NCBI GenBank assembly: GCA_902777855.1
Contig: CACYVN010000007.1
Span: forward strand, 92,332-156,331
Source: an uncultured bacterium
Lineage (GTDB): Bacteria; Cyanobacteriota; Vampirovibrionia; Gastranaerophilales; Gastranaerophilaceae
Direction: 5' to 3'
Length of the DNA: 64,000 nt
Shown here: positions 1-7,096 of the stretch, piece by piece
Numbering within the stretch: position 1 is the stretch's first letter
Layout of the letters: every line of letters begins with the position of its first letter
Notes under the pieces: generated by a model
Database searches by the model: none
The model's input: only the letters and a program-made list of their open reading frames with translations
What the model was told of the DNA's origin: nothing
Made by a program: the position numbers and the translations under genes

Positions 1-191
1 GCAATAAAAACAACATCGGATTCACTTGCAAGCTTTTTGTTATCACAGTAAACCTCGATGCCCAGCCGAGCAGAAGCCGATTGTGCAAATTCTTCATTGA
101 TTTCCGAACCGATAACATTGTAGCCCCCTTTAATTGCGCTTATAATTGCACCTGCCATTTTCCCGCATCCGATAAAACCGATTTTCTTCAT
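1..191 (-). CDS. proC: pyrroline-5-carboxylate reductase, N-terminal part
   Basis: Only the first 63 codons are inside the window; the gene runs off the left edge. The protein begins MKKIGFIGCGKMAGAIISAI, a Rossmann dinucleotide-binding fold with the GxGxMA signature typical of ProC, which reduces pyrroline-5-carboxylate to proline with NAD(P)H in the cytoplasm. It is divergent from rpmH, with about 95 bp between the two starts. A related NADP-binding oxidoreductase cannot be excluded because the C-terminal signature is missing, but the first strand and the following helix fit ProC best. Confidence 0.75.
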   Translation of the reverse strand, partial: MKKIGFIGCGKMAGAIISAIKGGYNVIGSEINEEFAQSASARLGIEVYCDNKKLASESDVVFI

Positions 192-219
192 AATATTTAA
201 CCATTCCTTTTTTGTTTTG

Positions 220-246
220 TTGACTATTAGTTTTTTTTACTATAAC
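220..246 (+). promoter_or_regulatory. promoter of rpmH-rnpA
   Basis: TTGACT at 220-225 is followed by TATAAC at 241-246 (15-bp spacer; TAACAT at 243-248 would give 17). It lies 40 bp upstream of the rpmH start and is the best sigma-70-type pair in the proC/rpmH gap. Confidence 0.5.
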
Positions 247-285
247 ATCTGTATTATACGATAAAAATAGCAAAGGAAATAAAAA

Positions 286-438
286 ATGAAACGTACACTA
301 GAAGGAACTAAAAGAAAAAGACAAAATGTAAGCGGATTCAGAGCAAGAATGTCAACCCCCGGTGGCAGAGAAGTTTTAAACAGACGCCGTGCAAAAGGTC
401 GTCATAAATTAGCTATCACTGCTAAGGAAAGAGCATAG
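286..438 (+). CDS. rpmH: 50S ribosomal protein L34
   Basis: This 50-residue, very basic protein starts [20 protein letters not shown] and ends [10 protein letters not shown], matching bacterial L34 over its whole length, including the central basic [12 protein letters not shown] stretch. L34 is a component of the large ribosomal subunit. The start is supported by an AGGA ribosome binding site about 8 nt upstream. It is directly followed by rnpA, the usual bacterial order near the replication origin; dnaA itself is not in the window. Confidence 0.97.
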   Translation: MKRTLEGTKRKRQNVSGFRARMSTPGGREVLNRRRAKGRHKLAITAKERA

Positions 439-490
439 TCAAATTGATCCCTCCGGTTTTATGTGAGGGTAAGTGAGGGTATTGTACAGG

Positions 491-844
491 ATGATTCCAA
501 AACAATATCGTTTAAAAAAAAGAACCGCTTTCAAAGCAACATATAAAGTTAAGCACTCCTCCCATTCGGGTGGAGTAACTTTGTTTGCGGGGATAGAAAA
601 AAAAGAAGAAACACCTACAAAAGTCGGGTTTGTGGTGAGCAAAAAAGTTCACAAAAGAGCGGTTAAAAGAAATCGTTTGAAACGCTTAATGAGAGAGAGT
701 TACAGGCAACTTTTAAAAGAAAATAATTTGTATGGTTCGGATAAATATTTGTCTTTGGTTTTTGTCGGCGGAGAAAATGCGCTTGGCAAAAATTTTGACG
801 AAATCAAAAATGCCGTTAAAATAACATTGGAGAAGTTGCAATGA
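491..844 (+). CDS. rnpA: ribonuclease P protein component
   Basis: The product (117 residues) is the protein subunit of RNase P, which helps the catalytic RNA remove 5' leaders from pre-tRNAs. Residues 1-12 (MIPKQYRLKKRT) and the RNR-type basic signature KVHKRAVKRNRLKRLMRE near residues 55-75 are diagnostic. I chose the ATG at 491 because family members start at this point; an in-frame GTG at 473 would add six residues and has a GAGGG just upstream, so it is a real alternative. The stop overlaps the start of the next gene by four bases (ATGA), so the two are probably translationally coupled. Confidence 0.93.
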   Translation: MIPKQYRLKKRTAFKATYKVKHSSHSGGVTLFAGIEKKEETPTKVGFVVSKKVHKRAVKRNRLKRLMRESYRQLLKENNLYGSDKYLSLVFVGGENALGKNFDEIKNAVKITLEKLQ

Positions 845-1395
845 TTCTTGAAGGCATGTATTTTGAAAACGAGATAATGCACTCTGAAACGAGAGTATAT
901 CCGCAATTCCCGACAGCAACATCAGGACTTGTTGAGGGTACGGATGCTGTATATCGTTATGGCTTGCGGGAATCTTCATATCCTACATTGGTTATTGTGG
1001 ATGAAATTCAGGACGACAGGGGAAATTATATTCCTGCAGGACATTATGAACTTGCTCTGGCGGATGACAGGCAGTTCTTACTTTTGCTTGAAGCCAAAAA
1101 ACTTTGGGCAATTATACCTGTTTTTAAGCTTGAGGTTTCAACGGACGAAAAACCGCAAGTTCACGATAATAAATCTTTAAAAGCAAAACGAAAAAAAGAC
1201 AAAGAAATTATGAAAACAAACCGAAAACGTGAACGCAAAGGTATGCCTCCAATTAATGAAGAAGAACAAATATACCAAGAAGCCTCTATTGAATACAATA
1301 AAGACGGAAAATATTTTTTAATCCGCTACGAAAGAGGAGATGTTAAAGCCTGGGGGGCAATTAAGGCACTTGAATTTAAACAAGAACATAAATAA
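841..1395 (+). CDS. conserved hypothetical protein in the rpmH-rnpA operon
   Basis: I do not recognise this 184-residue protein. It overlaps rnpA by four bases (ATGA), so it is probably co-translated with it. Residues 1-100 look like a beta-rich globular domain, a Lys/Arg-rich linker covers about residues 110-140 (KAKRKKDKE, NRKRERKG), and a short hydrophilic segment ends the protein. No signal peptide or membrane segment is visible. In many bacteria rnpA is followed by yidD and yidC; neither is here. Its 3' end overlaps the convergent gene at 1376-2032 by 20 bp. Confidence 0.75.
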   Translation: MILEGMYFENEIMHSETRVYPQFPTATSGLVEGTDAVYRYGLRESSYPTLVIVDEIQDDRGNYIPAGHYELALADDRQFLLLLEAKKLWAIIPVFKLEVSTDEKPQVHDNKSLKAKRKKDKEIMKTNRKRERKGMPPINEEEQIYQEASIEYNKDGKYFLIRYERGDVKAWGAIKALEFKQEHK

Positions 1396-2032
1396 GCGTA
1401 ATTAAAGCAATTACAAAAAATACTCCTACTACTATCCAAAATGGCGGAATCCCCGTTCTTCTGGGAACAGAATTCATTGATGTAACCTGAGACTTTGGAT
1501 CCTGTGATTTTTTAGCTGTTTTTTCCTTGGGTTTTTTTTGAGCTTGTTCTTTTGCTTCAAGGTATTTATCCGATAAAGATTTTTTTGAAGAACTGCCGGT
1601 TATCAAAAGTTCTGTATCATATCTAAGTTTTAAAATATCAGTATTTGCTTTCTGATGAAAAACGGAATAATTTAAACCCGCCTCAAAAGCACGTTGTAAA
1701 CATTCAAGCGCTGTTGTTGCATCTTTTTGAACTTCGCCTGAATGAACAGAAATATTGCCCTGTTTTTTGAGAAAATACAAATCGTCAATAAATTCTTTTT
1801 CCAGTTCATTTGGGTTTGGTTTATCTTTTAAAGTCGAAAGCATCTCATCAAAAGTAACTTCATTTGTGCGTTTTGAACCCAAAACATTTCGGCACAGGTG
1901 TTCGCCAAAGCGTCTTGTCTGTCCCATACATTGTTCAAAAAACTCTCCCCTGTATAGTCTTTCTGCTTCAAGTACTATTTCAAAAAGATTTTTGTCAATA
2001 TTTTTTAAATAATCGAAATTTGTTTTAGCCAT
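1376..2032 (-). CDS. DUF4145-like (HEPN-type) protein with C-terminal membrane anchor
   Basis: The N-terminal 130 residues form an all-helical region with the pattern LEAERLYRGEFFEQCMGQTRRFGEHLC and a later KKQGNISVHSGEVQ, resembling DUF4145 domains, which are related to HEPN folds and found alone or on restriction enzyme subunits. A charged, Ser/Lys-rich linker (about 140-190) leads to a single hydrophobic helix at the C-terminus (FWIVVGVFFVIALITLIYVL), so the helical domain should face the cytoplasm as a tail-anchored protein. The catalytic RxxxxH of RNase-type HEPN toxins is not obvious. A -10-like TAAAAT ends 8 nt before the start and no ribosome binding site is visible. Confidence 0.7.
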   Translation of the reverse strand: MAKTNFDYLKNIDKNLFEIVLEAERLYRGEFFEQCMGQTRRFGEHLCRNVLGSKRTNEVTFDEMLSTLKDKPNPNELEKEFIDDLYFLKKQGNISVHSGEVQKDATTALECLQRAFEAGLNYSVFHQKANTDILKLRYDTELLITGSSSKKSLSDKYLEAKEQAQKKPKEKTAKKSQDPKSQVTSMNSVPRRTGIPPFWIVVGVFFVIALITLIYVLV

Positions 2033-2104
2033 TTGACTAAATTTTATTACAAAAAAGAATTATTTAAAATTTATAGTATAATTTATTTAAGAAAAGAGAG
2101 CTTT

Positions 2105-2905
2105 ATGTATAACAGAAAAAAAAGTTACAACGGTCTATTAACTTTTGGTATTGTGTCAATTATCGCCGGTCTCACACTTTTGATATACTGTATTACTTCT
2201 TATTCAGAAATCAAGCTTGTAACCGATAAAATTGACTTTGACGAACTTGATAATAATATTCATATATCTACATCAGATAAGTATTACAAGCACTTATCAA
2301 TTTGGGATACCTTAAATCAAAAGCTCGAAAAGAATAAGAATTTGCCTGTGAAAAATATGTCATGCGCTTATCTTGATTATGCTCAGCATAATATCAAATC
2401 GCTTTATAAACTAATTTACAAAAGTGCAAATGAGGATTCATCACGCAGATCCATTGTAGAGGGAAATATAAAATCTCTGTCTGATATGTATGATAATTAT
2501 AAATCTTGTCGTAAAACTGCTCTGTATAAAGATGAACTTGCTAAAATGCTTGATGAAATAGAAAATTCCGACGATATTTTTTATCAGGGGAGAATGGAAA
2601 CATTCATAAACGGTAACAGAGATATAGAAAGAGTAGATGTCGGTTCTGCGATTCCTGATGGAGAAGTTCAGGACGAAGTTTATCCGCAGTACCGGCATGA
2701 GCAGACCCCGGCAACAAAACAAAATGAAGTTTATATTCAGCCGGTTCAGCAACAAGCAAGCGGGCGGGAAGAACAATTTAAACGAGTTCAGCAGTATATT
2801 GAACCAAATAATAACGATAATAAAACCAACAATAACAACAATGGTCGGATATATTACGGAGAAGCGCAAACTTTCGGTCTGGATGGTTCACAGAATCAAC
2901 GATAG
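2105..2905 (+). CDS. membrane-anchored hypothetical protein with Asn/Gln-rich tail
   Basis: This protein of 266 residues has one N-terminal transmembrane helix (about residues 11-30, LLTFGIVSIIAGLTLLIYCI), a helical extracytoplasmic or cytoplasmic middle with two Cys (near 80 and 130), and a low-complexity Gln/Asn-rich C-terminus with a run of Asn near residue 240. The start at 2105 is preferred over the longer TTG-started reading frame at 2033 because TATAAT lies at 2077-2082 and an AAGAGAG ribosome binding site precedes the ATG. It is divergent from the DUF4145-like gene. Family not recognised. Confidence 0.7.
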   Translation: MYNRKKSYNGLLTFGIVSIIAGLTLLIYCITSYSEIKLVTDKIDFDELDNNIHISTSDKYYKHLSIWDTLNQKLEKNKNLPVKNMSCAYLDYAQHNIKSLYKLIYKSANEDSSRRSIVEGNIKSLSDMYDNYKSCRKTALYKDELAKMLDEIENSDDIFYQGRMETFINGNRDIERVDVGSAIPDGEVQDEVYPQYRHEQTPATKQNEVYIQPVQQQASGREEQFKRVQQYIEPNNNDNKTNNNNNGRIYYGEAQTFGLDGSQNQR

Positions 2906-3024
2906 CACCAAGTATTAAGTTTTGTAAAGTGTAAATTATACACTATTACTTGCTTTCCAGCTATGTTGCAAGAATAAAAATAAATATTGTTGACAGAAAA
3001 TTTTTATCGTGCAATAATAATTAC

Positions 3025-3165
3025 ATAAGATTTAAGTGTAGTCGAAACACTAAATATAAATAGTTCATTAACCCCAAAACATATAAACTCCTAAATAATA
3101 AACACTAAAAGAGACCATTAGGATGCAGAAAACGACCCACTCACTTGTTGAGTGGTTTTTTTTAC
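3025..3165 (+). ncRNA. candidate small RNA with own promoter and terminator
   Basis: A strong promoter-like pair, TTGACA at 2990-2995 and AATAAT at 3013-3018 (17-bp spacer), is followed about 120 bp later by a rho-independent terminator: CCACTCA and TGAGTGG arms at about 3137-3155 followed by eight T. No convincing open reading frame with a ribosome binding site lies between them. A short hairpin (AGTGT..ACACT) sits close to the predicted 5' end. It does not resemble 6S, tmRNA, SRP or RNase P RNA. The ends are inferred from the signals only. Confidence 0.35.
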
Positions 3166-3170
3166 CCGCC

Positions 3171-3400
3171 GAGCAGAGCCACGAGCGAAAGCGAGAACCC
3201 GACACTGAAACGGCGGCACGACTGTGACGTCGTTGGAAGTGGAGGTGGTGGCGTTTACTGCGAGGCGGTAGCAAGAGCAGAGCCACGAACGAAGTGAGAG
3301 ACCGGCACCGCAACGGCATCACAAGGGTGATGGCGTTGAGAGTGAAGGCGTTGACGTTTATTACGAGGCGGGGAATGCCCGAGCAGAGGAATGAGCATTA
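3171..3400 (+). repeat. GC-rich tandem repeat, units of about 105 bp
   Basis: Two diverged units begin with GAGCAGAGCCACGA at 3171 and 3275, and a third start (GAGCAGAGGA) is at 3381, so the period is 104-106 bp. Each unit contains a hairpin around GGC(A/G)..CAC and ends in a GTTTAyTrCGAGGCG-like stretch. The base composition is far more GC-rich than the surroundings. A single unit of the same family lies inside the tRNA-Gln duplication at about 10029-10092, and a fragment is near 33745. No gene is seen in 2906-3461 apart from the candidate small RNA. Confidence 0.7.
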
Positions 3401-3461
3401 GTTAAAATGATTGTTGAAATCGACTATACAAGTTTTTAGCAATTTATTGTATAATACTAAT

Positions 3462-3842
3462 ATGAAATTTGAGAGCTTATTGAATATAAATAATCCGTCT
3501 GGAAGATTTGAATTTTTTAAATATTCAATCGCTATTGTATTTTTTCAAACACTATTTGCATTTACTTTTATATTTTTGACAAATGATGTCTTTGGACTGA
3601 AATCAATATTTTGGTTTCCTTTTGTGTTTGTTATTTTTATAGAACTGCCATTATTTTATTTGTATTTTATTCAATGTTCGAAACGGCTTTGGGATATTAC
3701 CGGAAGTAAAAAGGTTGGAATTTTAACAAACATTATTTTATTTATTATTTCGTTTATCGGAATGATTGGTTTTCCTTTGATAACTGTTATAATTTACCTG
3801 ATATTGATTTTATTTCGTGGAAAAATTGTCAAAGATGAATAA
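3462..3842 (+). CDS. DUF805-like small membrane protein
   Basis: The product (126 residues) has four hydrophobic helices and the DUF805 pattern: an N-terminal GRFEFFKYSIA stretch and a QCSKRLWDITGS stretch after the second helix (the family's R.RD motif). DUF805 proteins are inner-membrane proteins of unknown function. TATAAT at 3450-3455 ends exactly 6 nt before this ATG and no ribosome binding site is present, so the mRNA is probably leaderless; the longer reading frame starting at 3411 is therefore unlikely. The stop overlaps the start of the next gene by eight bases. Confidence 0.8.
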   Translation: MKFESLLNINNPSGRFEFFKYSIAIVFFQTLFAFTFIFLTNDVFGLKSIFWFPFVFVIFIELPLFYLYFIQCSKRLWDITGSKKVGILTNIILFIISFIGMIGFPLITVIIYLILILFRGKIVKDE

Positions 3843-4683
3843 AATATTTTATTTAACACTGCTGATTTTAGTTTATTGTTGTATGCCTGTTTTTGCGTAT
3901 GATTTGGATACATCGGTTAACTCTCAGATTGAACAAAAATATGATTCAAATAAGTTGAATAAAGATATGAAAGTTAATCAAACAGATACAAATTTAAATA
4001 ACAAACCTCCCAAAACTACTCCTGTATTTGACAATTCAACACCGACGGTAACAAAGGTTACCAACACTGTTAAAAATAAAATTTCTAATATTACAAACGT
4101 AAAAACTGGTACAAAAATACCTTCCGGTACGAAATTTACCGTCAAATCTAATGCAGCAGTTTCAGGCTGGAGCGGAGTTAATTCTTTACTGACTTTTTCT
4201 TCAACAAATGCTGTTTATAAATCCGGAATCACAATTCCTGCAGGAACACAGTTTAAAGGTGTAATATCAGCTTCTCACAGCGGGCAAATAACAGGCAACG
4301 GCGGTTTAATCAAAATTAAAATTACGAGTATGACCTTAAACGGAAAAACAATCCCTGTTGAGGGTAAAATAACAAAAGCGAACTCAAAGAATATATTTTT
4401 TAACAATATAAAAGGGGCAAGACAATATTTACAGGGAATTGATAACAAAATCAATCAGGGTATAAATTTCTACAAAAAAGCCAGAAATTTATCTTCCCAG
4501 ATGTCATCAAATCCGCTCGGAACAATACTTTCTCCATTACCTACAATAACCGGATGGCTTGGCTCTGCTGTTTGTACTGTTGCATCCCCTGTTACAGGGT
4601 TAACCCAAAAGGGTAAAAATATTTCGCTCCCGTCAGGTACGGTTTATGAAATAAAATTAACTCAGGATGCATATATAAACTAA
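3835..4683 (+). CDS. secreted hypothetical protein with TrbI/VirB10-like beta pattern
   Basis: A clear signal peptide (MNKIFYLTLLILVYCCMPVFA, cut after VFA) precedes an Asn/Thr/Lys-rich segment and a beta-rich domain from about residue 90. The domain has the pattern IPSGTKFTV..., GITIPAGTQFKGVI..., GKTIPVEGKI..., and a terminal LPSGTVYEIKLTQD. This layout is seen in C-terminal beta-barrel domains of VirB10/TrbI-like proteins and in other envelope proteins, but the similarity is only a pattern and the function is open. It overlaps the DUF805 gene by eight bases, so the two are probably one operon. Length is 282 residues. Confidence 0.75.
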   Translation: MNKIFYLTLLILVYCCMPVFAYDLDTSVNSQIEQKYDSNKLNKDMKVNQTDTNLNNKPPKTTPVFDNSTPTVTKVTNTVKNKISNITNVKTGTKIPSGTKFTVKSNAAVSGWSGVNSLLTFSSTNAVYKSGITIPAGTQFKGVISASHSGQITGNGGLIKIKITSMTLNGKTIPVEGKITKANSKNIFFNNIKGARQYLQGIDNKINQGINFYKKARNLSSQMSSNPLGTILSPLPTITGWLGSAVCTVASPVTGLTQKGKNISLPSGTVYEIKLTQDAYIN

Positions 4684-4715
4684 AAAGCGATAAGATTTTA
4701 ATCTTACCGCTTTTT
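4682..4715. terminator. bidirectional rho-independent terminator
   Basis: A long hairpin (AAAAAGCGATAAGATT paired with AATCTTACCGCTTTTT, one mismatch) has A and T runs on opposite sides. It separates the convergent genes ending at 4683 and 4734 and can serve both. Confidence 0.85.
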
Positions 4716-4733
4716 GTTATGAGTTTTTTGTTA

Positions 4734-5882
4734 TTATGCATTGAATGTTTTGAATGAAGATTCAACGTTTTTAGAAATAACTTTCTTAACAGCATCCATT
4801 TCTGTAGAGATTGCATTTTCTTCAGTATCGAGTTGTTTAAGCTTGAGTTCCAAATTCTTATCCTGAACTTGAATGATACCGATTTTAGCGTTAATTTCTT
4901 CAATTTTCTGATCATATACCGCTTTATCGTAGTAGTATTGATTCATTGCGTTGTTGTATGCATTATCATCAGTTTCGGTTGTTGTAGTTAATTCATATCT
5001 TGTACCTGATGTATGTGTTTCATCATCATATATGTATAATGCCTGATATCTGCCTGAAGCATCTTTTTCAACTTTTGCTTCCGCATTTTTGATTTCTCTT
5101 GTTTCTGTAGTTTCGCCGAACATATATGCTCTGATACCACCTAATGATAAAGTTGTTTTTTCATTGTAATCAATATTTTCGGTTTCTGATACACCGTAGA
5201 ATACAGCTTCAAAATTGCCTGTTGAAGAATTTTGAACATATCTTACAAGCCAGTTGCTTTCAGCATATTTTTCTTCAGCCATTGCTCTGTATTGATTTTC
5301 AACTTTTAATTTGTTGAGGATTTCACTGTTAGAATATTGGTTAGCAACATTTGCCGGGATACCTGCATCAATAAATCTTGCAAGATATTGTGCTCTTGAT
5401 GTATCGTCCAATGATTCAGGAACAGTGAACGTTGTATCATCTTTTTTGCTGCCCATTGAATACTGCAAAATAACCGGTCCTATAGCATAAGTTGAAGCTG
5501 TAGGAGAAGTGCTTGAACCAATTTTTGTTCCTGTACCTGCTTTGTTTGAAATTACGTTAGTACCGTTTACGACCATATTGTTTGATGGAATTTCCTGAAC
5601 ATAATTTAACATGTAGATACCGTCATTTTTGGTTGTTTTGGTAGCAACAATTGAAGTTACGGTATTCTTTTCAGTACCGTCTTCAAATGTATAAGTAATT
5701 TTTGTGTAATCGTCTGTTGACGGAGGAATCGGAACTGACATAGACGTTAACTGACTATAGTAGTTAGCCGATTCGTTAGACAATGTTGTACGCTGTTGGT
5801 TAATCTGTTGACCTTCGTATTCAACATTGGTCTTGCGAGCCGTCAAAGTTAGAAATCTAGCTTGTGATGCTGACATTCCCAT
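4734..5882 (-). CDS. MG..ASQAR family protein with conserved ends and variable middle (paralog 1)
   Basis: This 382-residue protein starts MGMSASQARFLTLTARK and ends with a heptad-rich helix finishing KNVESSFKTFNA. Both ends match the protein encoded at 21895-23727 (MGLAASQARLLTITSRK ... KTIEKSFKRYEA), while the middle (about residues 50-320) differs and is rich in Asn, Thr and Ser. It has no classical signal peptide and no membrane helix. Helical conserved termini around a variable core are typical of flagellin, hook-associated proteins and type III secreted translocators, so export through a flagellar-type apparatus is possible but not shown. AAAGGA lies 8-12 nt before the ATG. Confidence 0.8.
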   Translation of the reverse strand: MGMSASQARFLTLTARKTNVEYEGQQINQQRTTLSNESANYYSQLTSMSVPIPPSTDDYTKITYTFEDGTEKNTVTSIVATKTTKNDGIYMLNYVQEIPSNNMVVNGTNVISNKAGTGTKIGSSTSPTASTYAIGPVILQYSMGSKKDDTTFTVPESLDDTSRAQYLARFIDAGIPANVANQYSNSEILNKLKVENQYRAMAEEKYAESNWLVRYVQNSSTGNFEAVFYGVSETENIDYNEKTTLSLGGIRAYMFGETTETREIKNAEAKVEKDASGRYQALYIYDDETHTSGTRYELTTTTETDDNAYNNAMNQYYYDKAVYDQKIEEINAKIGIIQVQDKNLELKLKQLDTEENAISTEMDAVKKVISKNVESSFKTFNA

Positions 5883-5990
5883 AGTGTGTAACGTCCTTTC
5901 TTAGTTTCTTTGTTCTTACATGTACCTTATCGGCACGAAACACCATGAAATTCAGCGTTTTGCATGTTTTTGTTACATTTCTTTACAAAG

Positions 5991-6425
5991 TTATTTAAAT
6001 ACGCAGGTAATAAGAACCTCTTTACCGTTGGTACGAGACTCATTGACGGCTTCCTGAGCTGATAACGGAATTATGTGTCCGTCGTTTAAAATTCCCTGAA
6101 CCATGCATTTAACGGATTTATCGGTCTCATTATTTTCGGGTGCAAAAACTTTTCTTTCAAGTTCATCTAATCTGTCAGTTATTTGTAAAATTTTAGTATC
6201 GGTTTCATTATTATTTGCATTTTGAGTTGTAAAATCTCCGGAGTATTCAATGTTGTTTCCCTGTTCTGCAACAACAGACGGATTGTTATTTATTGTTTCC
6301 GTTTGGGCGGCATTCATTTTTTTAGCGGCAACATCTTTTGTATTTGTATAAATTGCAGCAACAACAAAAATAAACATTAATATAAAACCCGCTGTTATCA
6401 TTCTGTATTTGCTAAACTCCTGCAT
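5991..6425 (-). CDS. hypothetical single-pass membrane protein
   Basis: I start this 144-residue protein at MQEFSKYRM because an AGGAG ribosome binding site lies 7 nt upstream; the reading frame opens 11 codons earlier without one. One transmembrane helix follows (about residues 9-27, MITAGFILMFIFVVAAIYT), then a charged, Asn-rich stretch with a short coiled coil (ITDRLDELERKVF), and a C-terminal part with two Cys (KCMVQGILNDGHII ... VLITCVFK). The C-terminal domain probably lies outside the inner membrane. It lies downstream of, and in the same orientation as, nothing obvious; the divergent neighbour is dut. No family recognised. Confidence 0.65.
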   Translation of the reverse strand: MQEFSKYRMITAGFILMFIFVVAAIYTNTKDVAAKKMNAAQTETINNNPSVVAEQGNNIEYSGDFTTQNANNNETDTKILQITDRLDELERKVFAPENNETDKSVKCMVQGILNDGHIIPLSAQEAVNESRTNGKEVLITCVFK

Positions 6426-6539
6426 AATATTTCTCCTTTTATTAATATATATTAGCACAAGTTATAAAAAATTAGTTTATATTAATTTTGCAAATAACTT
6501 ATTTATTAATTATTATAAAATTATTATGAGGGGATAATT

Positions 6540-6977
6540 ATGACAGTATTAAAAATCGAACGTTTGGAAAATAACAGGATTTTACCTGAATATAAAACAG
6601 ACGGAGCTGCAGGAATGGATTTATGTGCGGCAATATCAGAACCGATTATATTGAAGCCATTAGAGCGCAAGCTTATTCCGACCGGGCTTAAAATTGAACT
6701 TGAGCATGGTTATGAAGCTCAAATCCGTCCTCGTTCCGGATTATCAATAAAGCATGGCATAACATTAATTAATTGTGTAGGTACGATTGATGAAGATTAC
6801 AGAGGGGAAGTCTGTGTCCCTGTTGTTAATATTTCAAACGAAGAATACACAATTACTCCGGATGAGCGCATAGCTCAGATGATTATAGCAAAAGTTGAGC
6901 AGGCACAACTTGAAGTAGTGACAGAACTGTCTGAAACAGTCAGAGGTGAAGGCGGATTTGGTTCAACAGGGAAGTAA
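6540..6977 (+). CDS. dut: deoxyuridine 5'-triphosphate nucleotidohydrolase (dUTPase)
   Basis: This enzyme hydrolyses dUTP to dUMP and pyrophosphate, keeping uracil out of DNA and feeding dTMP synthesis. All five trimeric dUTPase motifs are present in order: GAAGMDLCA, RPRSGLS, GTIDEDYRGE, ERIAQMI and RGEGGFGSTG, within the normal length of 145 residues. An AGGGG ribosome binding site precedes the ATG. It is a single gene between two genes on the opposite strand. Confidence 0.97.
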   Translation: MTVLKIERLENNRILPEYKTDGAAGMDLCAAISEPIILKPLERKLIPTGLKIELEHGYEAQIRPRSGLSIKHGITLINCVGTIDEDYRGEVCVPVVNISNEEYTITPDERIAQMIIAKVEQAQLEVVTELSETVRGEGGFGSTGK

Positions 6978-6983
6978 TTTTAT

Positions 6984-7017
6984 TGTCATTACGAGCAAAC
7001 AAAGTTTGCGTTGTAAT
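6984..7017 (+). repeat. GTCATT-(A/G)CGAG-type dispersed repeat, hairpin form
   Basis: GTCATTACGAGCAAAC followed by GTTTGCGTTGTAAT forms a hairpin just after dut. The first bases match the dispersed GTCATTGCGAGCGAAGC motif seen again at 41519 and in part at 10081. It has no T run, so a role as a terminator is unsure. The rest of 7018-7096 shows nothing clear. Confidence 0.5.
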
Positions 7018-7096
7018 CTCATAATTCTATTACCATCAGCATTAAAGGATGATATTGCCACGAAATCGTAGACAATTTTTGTAGTGGCATAAATAA

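Noticed and set aside
2033..2104. Longer N-terminus for the membrane protein gene at 2105
   Set aside because: It would start at a TTG without ribosome binding site, and the stretch contains the TATAAT promoter.
3068..3322. 84-codon frame on the minus strand over the terminator and GC-rich repeat
   Set aside because: Composition follows the repeat, and no start signal is present.
3171..3400. CRISPR array
   Set aside because: Units of about 105 bp are diverged along their whole length and have no constant repeat with variable spacers; no cas gene is in the window.
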